From NCBI RefSeq assembly GCF_943371865.1, contig NZ_CALRWL010000033.1:6407-70406 (forward strand): a stretch of DNA of 64,000 nucleotides, read 5' to 3'. The notes under the pieces are model-generated. The model was not told the DNA's origin. It was given only the letters and a program-made list of their open reading frames with translations, and searched no databases. Every line of letters begins with the position of its first letter. Position 1 is the stretch's first letter. The DNA comes from Azorhizobium sp943371865. GTDB taxonomy: Bacteria; Pseudomonadota; Alphaproteobacteria; Rhizobiales; Xanthobacteraceae. This document shows positions 1-9,398 of this stretch, in pieces. Both the position numbers and the translations under genes were made by a program.

Positions 1-1183
1 CCTTGCTGGCGTGGATGATGAGCCCCAGCGCGCCCATTTCCGCCAAGGCGCGCTTGTTGGCATCCTCCAGCCGGCTGCGCAGCCGGCGCAGATGGCGCAG
101 ATACTGCCCGCCCTGGATCAGCCCGAAAATGAAGCGTTCCACGAAGTCGGAGGTGGCCACCGAGGTGATCATCTTGATGTCGCTCAGCGCCGAAATCAGC
201 GCCGGATCCCCAGCCACGAAGCCGCTGCGCAGACTGGCGGACAAGGTCTTGGCGAAGGTGCCCACATAGAGCACCCGGTCGAGCTGATCCAGCGCCGCCA
301 GGCGCGGCAAGGTGGCGGGTAGAATGTCCGCGAACGCATCATCCTCCACCAGCCGGAAGCCCCAGCGTTCCGCCGCCTGCAGCAGCCCGAAGGCGCAGGC
401 GGGCGACAGCGAGCTGCCGGTGGGATTGTGGGCCAGGGACTGGGTGAAGAACAGCTTGGGCCGCCCCTGGGCCAGCTTGGCCTCCAGGTCGTTCAGGTCC
501 GGCCCGTCCGGGCCGCGGCGGATGCCGACGATCTGCGCCTTGGCCAAGGTGAGCTTGCCGAACAAGGGATAATAGCCGGGGTCGTCCACGAACACGATGT
601 CGCCCGGCTCCACCAGATGGCGGATGATGAGGTCCAGGGCATGGTTGGCGCCGTGGGTGAGCAGAAGCCCATCGGGGGCCACGGTGATGGAGCGGTCCAG
701 CAGCATCACCCGCAGCCGCTCGCGCAACGGCGCATAGCCCCGCACGCTGCCATAGCCAAAGTCCACGCTCTCGGGACCGGCCAGCTTGAATCCGGAGAAA
801 TGCCGGCTGAGTTCGGAGGCTTCCATCCAGGAGGCCGGCGGACGGCCATCGCCGGGACGCACCGCATGGTGCTGGTCCAGCTGCTCGCGCAGCAGCGACA
901 CCACATCGGCCGCCTCCACCACATGCGGGCGCTCCGCATGCTGATGGGCCAGATCCAGATGCGCCACATAATAGCCCGAGCCGGCGCGGGCCTCCAGCAG
1001 GCCCTCGGCCACCAGCCGGTCATAGGCTTCCGCCATGGTGTTCTTGGAGACCCCATGCTCCTCGGCGGCGTGGCGCACGGAGGGCAGGCGCTCGCCCAGC
1101 TTGAATGCCCCGGCCCGCAGCATGCCGCTCACATGGGCGACGATGTGATCGACGCGGGTCGGCCGCGCCGCGCGCACCTCCAC
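1..1183 (-). CDS. MocR-type regulator (GntR HTH fused to aminotransferase), C-terminus cut by window edge
   Basis: This gene reads off the left edge and its stop is not seen. The N-terminal 75 residues form a GntR winged helix-turn-helix (LPSVRHAAEEHGVSKNTMAEAYDRL). A fold-type I aminotransferase-like domain follows, with VDDPGYYPLF and THGANHALD. The motif GTFAKTLSASLRSG supplies the likely PLP lysine. MocR proteins are transcription factors that usually control a divergent neighbour, here the HMG-CoA reductase gene. The start is uncertain. A GTG at 1183 (TTG at 1186) lies 6-9 nt after GGAGGGG, while an in-frame ATG at 1216 has no ribosome-binding site. Family assignment is firm; control of mevalonate catabolism is inferred from position. 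Confidence 0.88.
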   Translation of the reverse strand, partial: MEVRAARPTRVDHIVAHVSGMLRAGAFKLGERLPSVRHAAEEHGVSKNTMAEAYDRLVAEGLLEARAGSGYYVAHLDLAHQHAERPHVVEAADVVSLLREQLDQHHAVRPGDGRPPASWMEASELSRHFSGFKLAGPESVDFGYGSVRGYAPLRERLRVMLLDRSITVAPDGLLLTHGANHALDLIIRHLVEPGDIVFVDDPGYYPLFGKLTLAKAQIVGIRRGPDGPDLNDLEAKLAQGRPKLFFTQSLAHNPTGSSLSPACAFGLLQAAERWGFRLVEDDAFADILPATLPRLAALDQLDRVLYVGTFAKTLSASLRSGFVAGDPALISALSDIKMITSVATSDFVERFIFGLIQGGQYLRHLRRLRSRLEDANKRALAEMGALGLIIHASK

Positions 1184-1203
1184 CAAGTGTCCCCTCCGCT
1201 TTA

Positions 1204-1269
1204 TTGGGACAGTCATGGGCAAATGCTGCCGAACCGTCCCTTGATTGTCCCCTCGATGCTAGGACAGTT
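1204..1269. promoter_or_regulatory. Candidate MocR operator repeats between regulator and mvaA
   Basis: Two direct copies of GGACAGT sit at 1207-1213 (within TTGGGACAGT) and 1262-1268 (within CTAGGACAGT), 55 bp apart. Inverted copies GTCCC and TTGTCCCC lie between them (1236-1240, 1246-1253). MocR factors are known to bind spaced direct repeats in divergent intergenic regions, so these are plausible operators. No strong sigma70 promoter could be assigned. Confidence 0.45.
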
Positions 1270-1305
1270 TGCACACTCGTCCAATCAAGAATTCAAGAAG
1301 CGAAA

Positions 1306-2625
<1,320 letters not shown>

Positions 2626-2700
2626 CGCCGAATCGGGCGCGGACGAATCGGACACGGATGAACCTGCCCCGCCAAGGGCGAAACAGCCGCCGCGCCCCTT

Positions 2701-2759
2701 CGCGATGTGACACACGCTGTCGCATCGCGCGTCCATCGCCAATGGACGTGTCTGAGACA
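2701..2759 (+). promoter_or_regulatory. Three adjacent inverted repeats in the mvaA-transporter gap
   Basis: Three stem-loops are packed end to end. The first is 2701-2712 with 2718-2729 (12 bp including one G-U, loop CACGC). The second is CGTCCAT 2730-2736 with ATGGACG 2742-2748. The third is TGTCT 2749-2753 with AGACA 2755-2759. No U-run follows any of them, so they are not a classic terminator. They could be an mRNA processing or stabilising element, or regulator sites. Confidence 0.4.
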
Positions 2760-2798
2760 AACGGAAAACAACACCAAAAGGGAGGATCAGGATCGACC

Positions 2799-3293
2799 GT
2801 GCAGGGAGCATCCACGCCATTTCAGGCCCCGCCAAAGGGGCCACCGTCACATGTCAAATCCCCCAACGTCCATCTCGCGGAAGTGTGGGGCGATGTGGTC
2901 GATCGACGTCATTTGGCCGCTGCCGTGGTCATCGGCGCGGTGGTCAGCCTCGGCACCTTCCTGATCGCCGCCCGCATCTTCGCCGCCACCGTGGCGGTGC
3001 CCGACGTGGGCCGGGCCTATGCCATGCTGGTGGGCCTTCTGGGCTGCGTCCTGTCCGGCGTCATTTGCGCCAAGCTGTTCCCGCCCAAGCGAGAAGTTGT
3101 GGAAAGCGCCTCCGATCCGGCCTGGCGTCTTGCGGCGATGCAGCAGCTGGCCGGCGAGACCGGAACCATCGGCCGCATTGAGGACCTTCCGCCGCAAGTC
3201 ATTGCGGAAATGAAGGAACTTGGCCTCTATGAGTTGTTCGCGTCCTATGACGCGGAGCAAAACCGGCCCCAGGCCACAGTGACGGGGGCCTGA
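2799..3293 (+). CDS. Small membrane protein with two membrane segments, transporter partner candidate
   Basis: About 164 aa. Two hydrophobic segments are visible (HLAAAVVIGAVVSLGTFLIA and YAMLVGLLGCVLSGVICAKL), followed by a soluble tail of about 75 residues rich in charged helix-forming residues. The gene ends one base before the TctA-like permease ATG, so the two are probably translationally coupled. Position and size suggest the small membrane subunit (TctB role) of a tripartite-type carrier, but I see no TctB signature and TctB normally has four segments. The start is chosen at GTG 2799, preceded by AGGA; an upstream in-frame ATG at 2742 lies inside a hairpin. Confidence 0.6.
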   Translation: MQGASTPFQAPPKGPPSHVKSPNVHLAEVWGDVVDRRHLAAAVVIGAVVSLGTFLIAARIFAATVAVPDVGRAYAMLVGLLGCVLSGVICAKLFPPKREVVESASDPAWRLAAMQQLAGETGTIGRIEDLPPQVIAEMKELGLYELFASYDAEQNRPQATVTGA

Positions 3294-3294
3294 G

Positions 3295-4680
3295 ATGGAC
3301 GGCTTGCTCTTTGACATCCTGGTCGCCGTAGGCATGGGCTTTGCCGGCGCCATCGCCTTCTCCCTCATCGGCCTGATCTCCGGCACTGACGAGACCACCA
3401 CCATCGCCCCGGTGACCTTGCTGGTGGTGCTGTTAGGCGTTCCGCCCGTTGGGGTTTTCACCTTCTGGCTGGCCGCCGCCGTGGCCAAGCACATGACCCA
3501 TGCGGTCCCCACCGCCTTGCTGGGCATCCCCGGCGACACCATGGCCGTGCCCCTGCTCCAGCAGGCTACGGCCTTGAGAAACCTGGGGGTTCCGCATATT
3601 GCGCTGCGAAAGATGATCTCCGGCGGCCTCATCGCCGCGGTGATCGCCGTGCCGCTGTCGGTGGCGTTCGCGCTGCTGCTGGCGCCGTTCGGCCAGATGA
3701 TCACGGTGGCCGCCCCCTGGCTGTTCCTGGGCGCAGCCCTTCTGATTGCTTATTTTTCCGCGGGCAAATGGGCCTCGGTCTTCACCTTGCTGCCGTTCGT
3801 GCTGCTGGTGGTGGCGCTGCAAACCATCACCGCCAAATATGGCGTGAAGCTGGGGGTGAGCTATTTCCTCGGCATCGCCATCGGCCCGCTGGTGGCGGAC
3901 CTGTTCTCCTCGCTCTCGCCCATGGAGCGGGCGCGCATGCATCGCGATGGCCCGCGCCGCTTCACCCTGGCGCCGGACATGAAGAGCTGGGGCGGATTTT
4001 TCCCCAATCCGTTCAAGGTTCTGGATCGCACCCAGGTGCTCTGGACCACGGGGGCGGCGGCCATCACCAGCGCCACCTTCGTGTTCAGCCCGGTGGCCAT
4101 GACGGTGATCATGGGCGAGGTGGTGGGTGCTCGGATCAAGCATGCCTATCACCGCCTCACCACGGTGATCAGCGTGCGGAACGGCGTGACCGAATCCACC
4201 TATATCGCCGAGGCGCTCATCCCCTTGATCGCATTCGGCTTGCCGCTGAGCCCGGTGGCTGCGGGGCCGGCCGCGCCGCTGTTCAACGCCCCGCCCCGCT
4301 TCATGGTGGACGGGCCGGGTGGCCAGATCGTCAACCTGCACACCTTGATGACGCCCATGCAGTTCCTCGGCTACGGGCTGCTGGCGGTCTTCATTGCCGC
4401 GTTGATCGCCTATCCCTTCGCCATGAATTATGCCCGCGTGGCGGCCGCCTTCGTGTCGCGCCGCATCAGCCATGAGGCGATCATCGCCACCTTTGTCGGG
4501 CTGGTGATGGTGATCGGCACCTGGGAAGGTCAGGCGCTGGGCCTCATGGTCATCGTCACCATGGGCCTCGTAGGCGGCTTGCTCTACCGCATCCTCGGCT
4601 TCAACACTGGGGTGCAGTTCATGGGCTATTACACCGCTGTCCTCACCGTTCCGGCGCTCACCAAGCTGTTCATCGGCTGA
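3295..4680 (+). CDS. TctA-family (tripartite tricarboxylate type) permease, mevalonate uptake candidate
   Basis: This 461-residue integral membrane protein has about ten to twelve hydrophobic segments. The family hallmark is the N-terminal G-rich loop, here LIGLISGTDETTTIAPVTLL, followed by AVPTALLGIPGDTMAVPL, which repeats the GIPG/GxPGD pattern of TctA proteins. TctA is the large permease subunit of secondary carriers that take up carboxylates with a periplasmic TctC receptor. No TctC gene is present nearby. Location directly after mvaA suggests the substrate may be mevalonate or a related hydroxy acid; that is inference. The protein is shorter than typical TctA (about 500 aa). Confidence 0.8.
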   Translation: MDGLLFDILVAVGMGFAGAIAFSLIGLISGTDETTTIAPVTLLVVLLGVPPVGVFTFWLAAAVAKHMTHAVPTALLGIPGDTMAVPLLQQATALRNLGVPHIALRKMISGGLIAAVIAVPLSVAFALLLAPFGQMITVAAPWLFLGAALLIAYFSAGKWASVFTLLPFVLLVVALQTITAKYGVKLGVSYFLGIAIGPLVADLFSSLSPMERARMHRDGPRRFTLAPDMKSWGGFFPNPFKVLDRTQVLWTTGAAAITSATFVFSPVAMTVIMGEVVGARIKHAYHRLTTVISVRNGVTESTYIAEALIPLIAFGLPLSPVAAGPAAPLFNAPPRFMVDGPGGQIVNLHTLMTPMQFLGYGLLAVFIAALIAYPFAMNYARVAAAFVSRRISHEAIIATFVGLVMVIGTWEGQALGLMVIVTMGLVGGLLYRILGFNTGVQFMGYYTAVLTVPALTKLFIG

Positions 4681-4701
4681 TCGTCCGCGCCTCAACGAAA
4701 A

Positions 4702-4729
4702 CGCCGGCCAGGGGAAACCCTGGCCGGCG
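4702..4729. terminator. Bidirectional intrinsic terminator between convergent genes
   Basis: A perfect 12-bp stem, CGCCGGCCAGGG with CCCTGGCCGGCG, is closed by a GAAA loop and followed by CTTGCTTTTGC on the plus strand. On the minus strand it is followed by TTTTCG. It separates the TctA-like gene from the convergent DapA-family gene. Confidence 0.85.
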
Positions 4730-4757
4730 CTTGCTTTTGCGTTGCAGTGTGAGGCGC

Positions 4758-5645
4758 TTACAGCGCCGCCAGTTCCTCGGCCGAGAGCGGCAGCAGTGGC
4801 GGGCGCATGCGCATCCAGCCGTCGGACTGGCTGGCGCGGGCCATCAACGCTTTGAGCGAGGCCATCTGCGCGAAGCGCGACACCCGATTGCGCGTCGCCA
4901 CCACCCGCGCCTGCGCGGCCTCCACCGCCTCTGCCTGCGCGGGATCGGCGAAGTGCTTGGCGATGAAGGCCAGATCCCGCGCCACCAGATTGGAAGTGGC
5001 GGTGATGCAGCCGGCCCCGCCCGCCTTCAAGAGCGGCAGCAGCAAGGGATCGGCCCCCGCCAGCACCGCGAAGCCTGGAAACCGCTCGACCATGGTGACC
5101 ATGTTGGCCAGATCGCCGGAGGAATCCTTGATGCCGGTGAAGGTGGTCGGATAGCGCTGGCGCAGTTGCGCGATGACCCCATGGCTGATGGGCACCGCCG
5201 AGACCTGAGGGATATGGTAGAGCACGATGCGCAAGCGCGGATCGGCAATGCGTTCAACCACTTCGCTATAAGCGGCCACCACTCCGTCGTCTGAGACGCC
5301 CTTGTAATAGAAGGGCGGCAGCATGACCACGGTGGTCACACCGACGGACAGCGCATGCCGGGTCAGGTCCACGGTTTCCGTGAAGGCCGCGACGCCTGTT
5401 CCGGGCAGCAGGCGCGCCGGATCGATGCCCCCCGCCACCACCGCTTCCAGCAGCGCCTGCCGCTCCTTGAGCGAAAAGGAATTGGCCTCCCCGGTGGTGC
5501 CGAGCATGGCGATGCCGTCGCAACCCTCTCCCAGCAGATGCCGGCAATGGGCGAGGAAGGTGGCGTGGTCGGGTGACAGGTCCGCATTCAGCGGGGTGAG
5601 CGCCGCGCTGAAAACGCCCCGCGGATGAAGGTCGCTCTGGGTCAT
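4758..5645 (-). CDS. DapA/N-acetylneuraminate lyase family aldolase or dehydratase
   Basis: This 295-aa class I Schiff-base lyase has the family motifs in order: LGTTGEANSFSLKER (pyruvate carboxylate binding), LPPFYYKGVS, LYHIPQVSAVPI (catalytic Tyr) and FTGIKDSSGD (Schiff-base Lys). Family members condense pyruvate with, or release it from, aldehydes or sugar acids, or dehydrate sugar acids. The residues do not fix the substrate. It is the last gene of an operon with an acid-sugar kinase, a PdxA-like dehydrogenase and an iron alcohol dehydrogenase, so a sugar-acid substrate is more likely than lysine biosynthesis. Start ATG 5645 follows AAAGG. Confidence 0.9.
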   Translation of the reverse strand: MTQSDLHPRGVFSAALTPLNADLSPDHATFLAHCRHLLGEGCDGIAMLGTTGEANSFSLKERQALLEAVVAGGIDPARLLPGTGVAAFTETVDLTRHALSVGVTTVVMLPPFYYKGVSDDGVVAAYSEVVERIADPRLRIVLYHIPQVSAVPISHGVIAQLRQRYPTTFTGIKDSSGDLANMVTMVERFPGFAVLAGADPLLLPLLKAGGAGCITATSNLVARDLAFIAKHFADPAQAEAVEAAQARVVATRNRVSRFAQMASLKALMARASQSDGWMRMRPPLLPLSAEELAAL

Positions 5646-5676
5646 GGGTCAAGCCTTTGCGGCAGGTCGCGCGCCC

Positions 5677-6825
5677 TCAGGCGGCGGCGTGGTAGATGGA
5701 AAGAATGTCCGCGCGAGTGAGGTCGCGGGGGTTGTTGTCCAGGAGGCGGCGGATGGCGTGGGCCTCGCTGGCCATGGCGGCGAAATCCGCCTGTGGCACG
5801 CCGTGGGCGGTGAGCCGCATCTCGATGCCGAGGCCCGTGCAGAAGCTCAGGGCCGCAGCGCGCACCGCAGCGGGCTCTTGGCTTGCAGGTTGTCCGAGGG
5901 CGGCCAGGATCAGCGCGGTCTTCTCAGGCGCGGCTGGGGCGTTGAAGGCCAGCGTGTGCGGGAAGATGATGGCGCAAGCCAGCCCGTGCGCCATATGGTG
6001 TCGGGTGCCCAAAGGATAGGCCACCGCATGGCCCGAGGTGGTGTTCACCGGCCCGAGGCAATAGCCGCCATAGAGCGAGGCCAAGGCCAGCCCAGCACGC
6101 GCCTCACGGTCACTGCCGTCGCGCACGGCGCGGGCGAGGAACCGCCCCACCAGGCGAATGCCCTCCAGCGCGTAGAGGTCGATCAGCGGATGCGCCCTGC
6201 GGCTGGTGAAGGCTTCCACGCAATGGGCCATGGCATCCACGCCGGTGGCCGCCGTGACCGCTGCCGGCACCGTCAGGGTGAGGTCCGGATCCACCACCGC
6301 CAGGTCCGCCAGCATGCACCGGCTCTGCACCGCCAGCTTGTTCTGAGTGGCCGGATCGGTGACCAGCGAGCGGGTGCCGGCCTCGCTGCCGGTGCCAGCC
6401 GTGGTCGGCACCTGCACCAGACCTGCTCCGCGCCGCAGGACCTTTTCCGGCCCCACCACCTCATGGAGGGTCTGGCCGCTGCCCGGCAGCACTGCCGCGA
6501 GCTTGGCCAGATCCATGGCACTGCCGCCGCCGAAGCCGATGATGAGGTCGGGCTGTTCCGCCTCGGCCAGGGCCAGCAGGCGCTCCAAATTTGGAATATC
6601 CGGCTCCGGCTTCACCTCGCCGAACACCAATGGCGTGCCCGGCAGGTCCAGAAGACCCACCCGCCCCGCATTGAAGGCATCCGCCACCACCAGCGGGCGC
6701 TGGAAGCCGCGCTCGCGCGCAAAGCGGCCCACCTGCGACACCAGCCCGGCGCCGAATGACACCGTGGCCGGGCGCTGGATGTCGATGGGCACCAACAGCG
6801 ACAAGGGAGTGAGAGGCGCGTTCAT
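5677..6825 (-). CDS. Iron-containing (group III) alcohol dehydrogenase
   Basis: 382 aa. The N-terminal half has the NAD(P)-binding GFGGGSAMDLAK motif and TTAGTGSE. The C-terminal helical domain carries the metal ligands, D and H in GVDAMAHCVEAF and two His in GHAVAYPLGTRHHMAHG. These enzymes oxidise alcohols or reduce aldehydes and keto acids with a divalent metal. The ATG overlaps the stop of the upstream pdxA-like gene by 4 bp, so the two are co-translated. A role in oxidising a sugar acid or reducing the aldehyde product of the DapA-like lyase is inferred from context. Confidence 0.88.
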   Translation of the reverse strand: MNAPLTPLSLLVPIDIQRPATVSFGAGLVSQVGRFARERGFQRPLVVADAFNAGRVGLLDLPGTPLVFGEVKPEPDIPNLERLLALAEAEQPDLIIGFGGGSAMDLAKLAAVLPGSGQTLHEVVGPEKVLRRGAGLVQVPTTAGTGSEAGTRSLVTDPATQNKLAVQSRCMLADLAVVDPDLTLTVPAAVTAATGVDAMAHCVEAFTSRRAHPLIDLYALEGIRLVGRFLARAVRDGSDREARAGLALASLYGGYCLGPVNTTSGHAVAYPLGTRHHMAHGLACAIIFPHTLAFNAPAAPEKTALILAALGQPASQEPAAVRAAALSFCTGLGIEMRLTAHGVPQADFAAMASEAHAIRRLLDNNPRDLTRADILSIYHAAA

Positions 6826-7883
6826 GCCACGGCATCCTTCACAGGCGAAAGCGTCTGGACGGAGCGGTTTGCGGAAAGGCGCTCGGCATATTCGATCGCC
6901 TCCATGAGGCTGCGCGCATTGGCGATGCCCTGGCCGGCGATGTCGAAGGCGGTGCCGTGATCCACCGAGGTGCGGATGATCGGCAGGCCGAGGGTGATGT
7001 TCACCCCGGACAGGTCATTCCAGCGCCCGGTGGCGGGGTCGATCTCAAACCCCAGCAGCTTCACCGGGATGTGGCCCTGGTCGTGATACATGGCGATCAC
7101 CGCGTCATACTGGCCCGCCCTCAGCTTCACGAACACGGTGTCGCCGGGCACCGGGCCGACCACATCCAGCCCATCCGCCACCGCCTGGGCGATGGTGGGG
7201 GCGGAAATGTCGATGTCCTGGCGGCCGAACAGGCCGCCCTCGCCCGCATGGGGGTTCAATGCTGCAACGGCGATGCGGGCGCGGCCGAGGGCAAGGCCGG
7301 ACAGGGCCTCGTGGGTGAGATCGATCACCCGGCGCAGACGCTCCGGCGTCAGGCGGGCGGGCACATCCTGAAGCGCCACATGGGTGGTGACATGGCTGAC
7401 GCGCATATTGCCATGGGCCAGCATCATCACCGATCCGCGCACGCCGGTCAGTTCCGCCAGCATCTCGGTGTGGCCGGGATAATGGTAGCCGGCCAGATTG
7501 AGCGCTTCCTTGTTCAGCGGCGCGGTGACGATGCCGCCGATGCGTCCCGCCTGGGCGAGACGCACCCCGCGCTCCACGGCGAGGAAGGCAAAGCGGCCGC
7601 CGTCCGCGGACACAACGCCCGGCGCGATGGGCGCGCCTTCCGGGCCGGCCTGGATGGCGCACAGGGATGGCCAGTGGGCATCGTCCTCGGACACCAGAGG
7701 AATGGCGAGATCCGGCGTGAAGGCGGCGCGGGCGCGCTCCAGCGCCACGCTGCTGCCGAGCACCACGATGCCAAGCTCTCCGGCTTCAATGCGCGGCTTC
7801 AGTTGCTGGCAGGCCTTCACGATGATCTCGGGGCCGATCCCGGCGGGATCGCCCATGGTGATGGCGAGGGGGCGGGGGCTCAT
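6822..7883 (-). CDS. PdxA-family NAD-dependent dehydrogenase (PdxA2-like)
   Basis: 353 aa. The family motifs are ITMGDPAGIGPEI at the N-terminus, GGIVTAPLNKEALNLAG, GHTEMLAELTG, ALNPHAGEGGLFG and MYHDQGHIPVKLLGF, which include the metal-binding histidines and Asp. PdxA oxidises 4-phospho-hydroxythreonine in vitamin B6 synthesis. Copies next to a DUF1537 kinase (PdxA2) instead oxidise and decarboxylate 4-phospho-threonate or -erythronate to dihydroxyacetone phosphate. The kinase gene overlaps immediately upstream (4 bp), so the catabolic role is strongly favoured. Start ATG 7883 follows AAAGGATAG. Confidence 0.9.
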   Translation of the reverse strand: MSPRPLAITMGDPAGIGPEIIVKACQQLKPRIEAGELGIVVLGSSVALERARAAFTPDLAIPLVSEDDAHWPSLCAIQAGPEGAPIAPGVVSADGGRFAFLAVERGVRLAQAGRIGGIVTAPLNKEALNLAGYHYPGHTEMLAELTGVRGSVMMLAHGNMRVSHVTTHVALQDVPARLTPERLRRVIDLTHEALSGLALGRARIAVAALNPHAGEGGLFGRQDIDISAPTIAQAVADGLDVVGPVPGDTVFVKLRAGQYDAVIAMYHDQGHIPVKLLGFEIDPATGRWNDLSGVNITLGLPIIRTSVDHGTAFDIAGQGIANARSLMEAIEYAERLSANRSVQTLSPVKDAVA

Positions 7884-8980
7884 GAGCCTATCCTTTCGAC
7901 CGCGAAGCATGCGTCGTTCAAGAGGGTGTGCAGGAGATCCGGGGCCCCGAAGGCGCCGGACTTGGAAATGACTTCGGTGCCGTCCCAGGCGCCGCCGCGC
8001 ATGCGCGAGCGCGGCACGCCCGGCATCATGGCGCCGGTGATATCGAGGCGGTGGGTGCCCACCGCAGCACACAGGGCGCGCAAGGTCTCCCCGCCCGCGC
8101 AGAGCAACGTGGCCGGGGCCGGCAGCGTCGTGGCCAGGTGCGAGACCGCACGGCTGATCAGGGTGGCCGCCGCGCCGCGTCCGGTGTCGGCGGGAAGCGT
8201 GAAACTGACAAGGGCGCATCCGCTTTGCGCCATCCGCTCGGACACCGCCGCCGCGTGACCGGCCGCCTCCACGTTCAGGCTGAGGTGCCAGCGCGGGCAG
8301 GCGGCCAGTTGCGCCGCGGTGGCGGGCTGTTCGGAGCCGAACACGCCGAGGATGGGTCCACGCAATGGGGCGGCGGTGTCCGATTGTGGTCCGGCCCCAA
8401 GCGCCCGCGCCAGTCCACCGCTGCCACACCACAAAGGCGGGCTCGCCCAGTGCCGACCGGCAGCGACGATGCGCTGGAGGTCATCCTGTGTTTCCGCATC
8501 GCAGACGCTGACACCATCCTGCGGCCCGGCGAGGCCGAGCCGGGCCGGGATGCCCTGCGCCTGGAGGGCGTCCACCAGATCGGGGCCGACCGGCGTCCAC
8601 TGCCCCTGCCCGTCCCGGGCAAACTGGCGGCCGCCGCGCGTGACCCGGCCCTGAAACGGAAAGGCCGGCGCGAGGATGGCAGAACGCCAGGGCCCGCCGC
8701 GCAGGCAGGCTGCCAGTTCCGCCACGCCATGACCGCGCAAGAGGCTGTCCAACTTGAGAAAGGCGATCTGCGCGCCGTCGAGCACAGGGGCGAAGCGGCT
8801 GAACCGCGCGGCGGCAGCGGACGCGCCAAGGTCGCGCGTTCCACTGTCAAACACGGCGGCTTCCGCGCCAGCAGCCTCGGGCGCCCAGACACAGGGGATC
8901 GGCCCGAATGTCGGCACGAACTCCGCACCGGCATCCAATGCCCCCGTCAGATCGTCCGCGAGCAGTCGTAGACGGGTCAT
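7880..8980 (-). CDS. Four-carbon acid sugar kinase family protein (DUF1537)
   Basis: 366 aa. The N-terminus RLLADDLTGALDAGAEF is the hallmark of the family; KLDSLLRGHGVAEL and AILAPAFPFQGR follow. The C-terminal nucleotide-binding part has LLCAGGETLRALCA and DITGAMMPGVPRSRM. These kinases phosphorylate threonate or erythronate at O4 with ATP for the following PdxA-like enzyme. It is the first gene of a four-gene operon. ATG 8980 follows GGAGG at 5-nt spacing. The protein is somewhat shorter than typical members (about 420 aa), mainly in the middle region, so the substrate may differ. Confidence 0.85.
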   Translation of the reverse strand: MTRLRLLADDLTGALDAGAEFVPTFGPIPCVWAPEAAGAEAAVFDSGTRDLGASAAAARFSRFAPVLDGAQIAFLKLDSLLRGHGVAELAACLRGGPWRSAILAPAFPFQGRVTRGGRQFARDGQGQWTPVGPDLVDALQAQGIPARLGLAGPQDGVSVCDAETQDDLQRIVAAGRHWASPPLWCGSGGLARALGAGPQSDTAAPLRGPILGVFGSEQPATAAQLAACPRWHLSLNVEAAGHAAAVSERMAQSGCALVSFTLPADTGRGAAATLISRAVSHLATTLPAPATLLCAGGETLRALCAAVGTHRLDITGAMMPGVPRSRMRGGAWDGTEVISKSGAFGAPDLLHTLLNDACFAVERIGS

Positions 8981-9398
8981 GCCGCCTCCGAGCACCGGTC
9001 GGCAGGGAGCGGAAGGCCAGATGCCGCGTCCGCGCAAAGGGCACGCAGGCAGCAGACGGGCATGGGCAGCACCAGTGGCAAAGGCATTCCTCCCGCTCGC
9101 TGATTTTGATCGGATTGCGAACGTTTGTTCGTTGTTTGAGAGAATTAGGCGCCATCTCTTGCTCCTGTCAACGGCCAGGTCGCCCGCTTTTCGGATTCAC
9201 GGAAGCAATGCTGGCCTATGTTGCAGTGCATGATCCGGACGCTACGCAGCGCACTGGTGTCGTTGCGTGTTGCCGATTGACAATCCGCTGCCGCTCGGCA
9301 AACTAATCATAATACGAATAAATGTTCGCTATCCGATCAGGGAGGATATGCTTTGTCGAAGCTTCACCGCATGATCACTGCGGCGCGTGGCCTCTAGC
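8981..9398. promoter_or_regulatory. Divergent control region with two promoters and two matched operators
   Basis: No gene is present here. A strong minus-strand promoter drives the kinase operon: TTGACA (9166-9171), 17-bp spacer, CTAATT (9143-9148). The inverted repeat CGAACGTTTGTTCG lies just downstream at 9118-9131. A weaker plus-strand promoter has TTGACA (9277-9282), 17 bp, AAACTA (9300-9305). A related repeat CGAATAAATGTTCG follows at 9315-9328. The two repeats sit at about the same distance from each -10 element, as expected for one repressor controlling both units. The IclR protein encoded in the plus operon is the nearest candidate. Confidence 0.6.
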
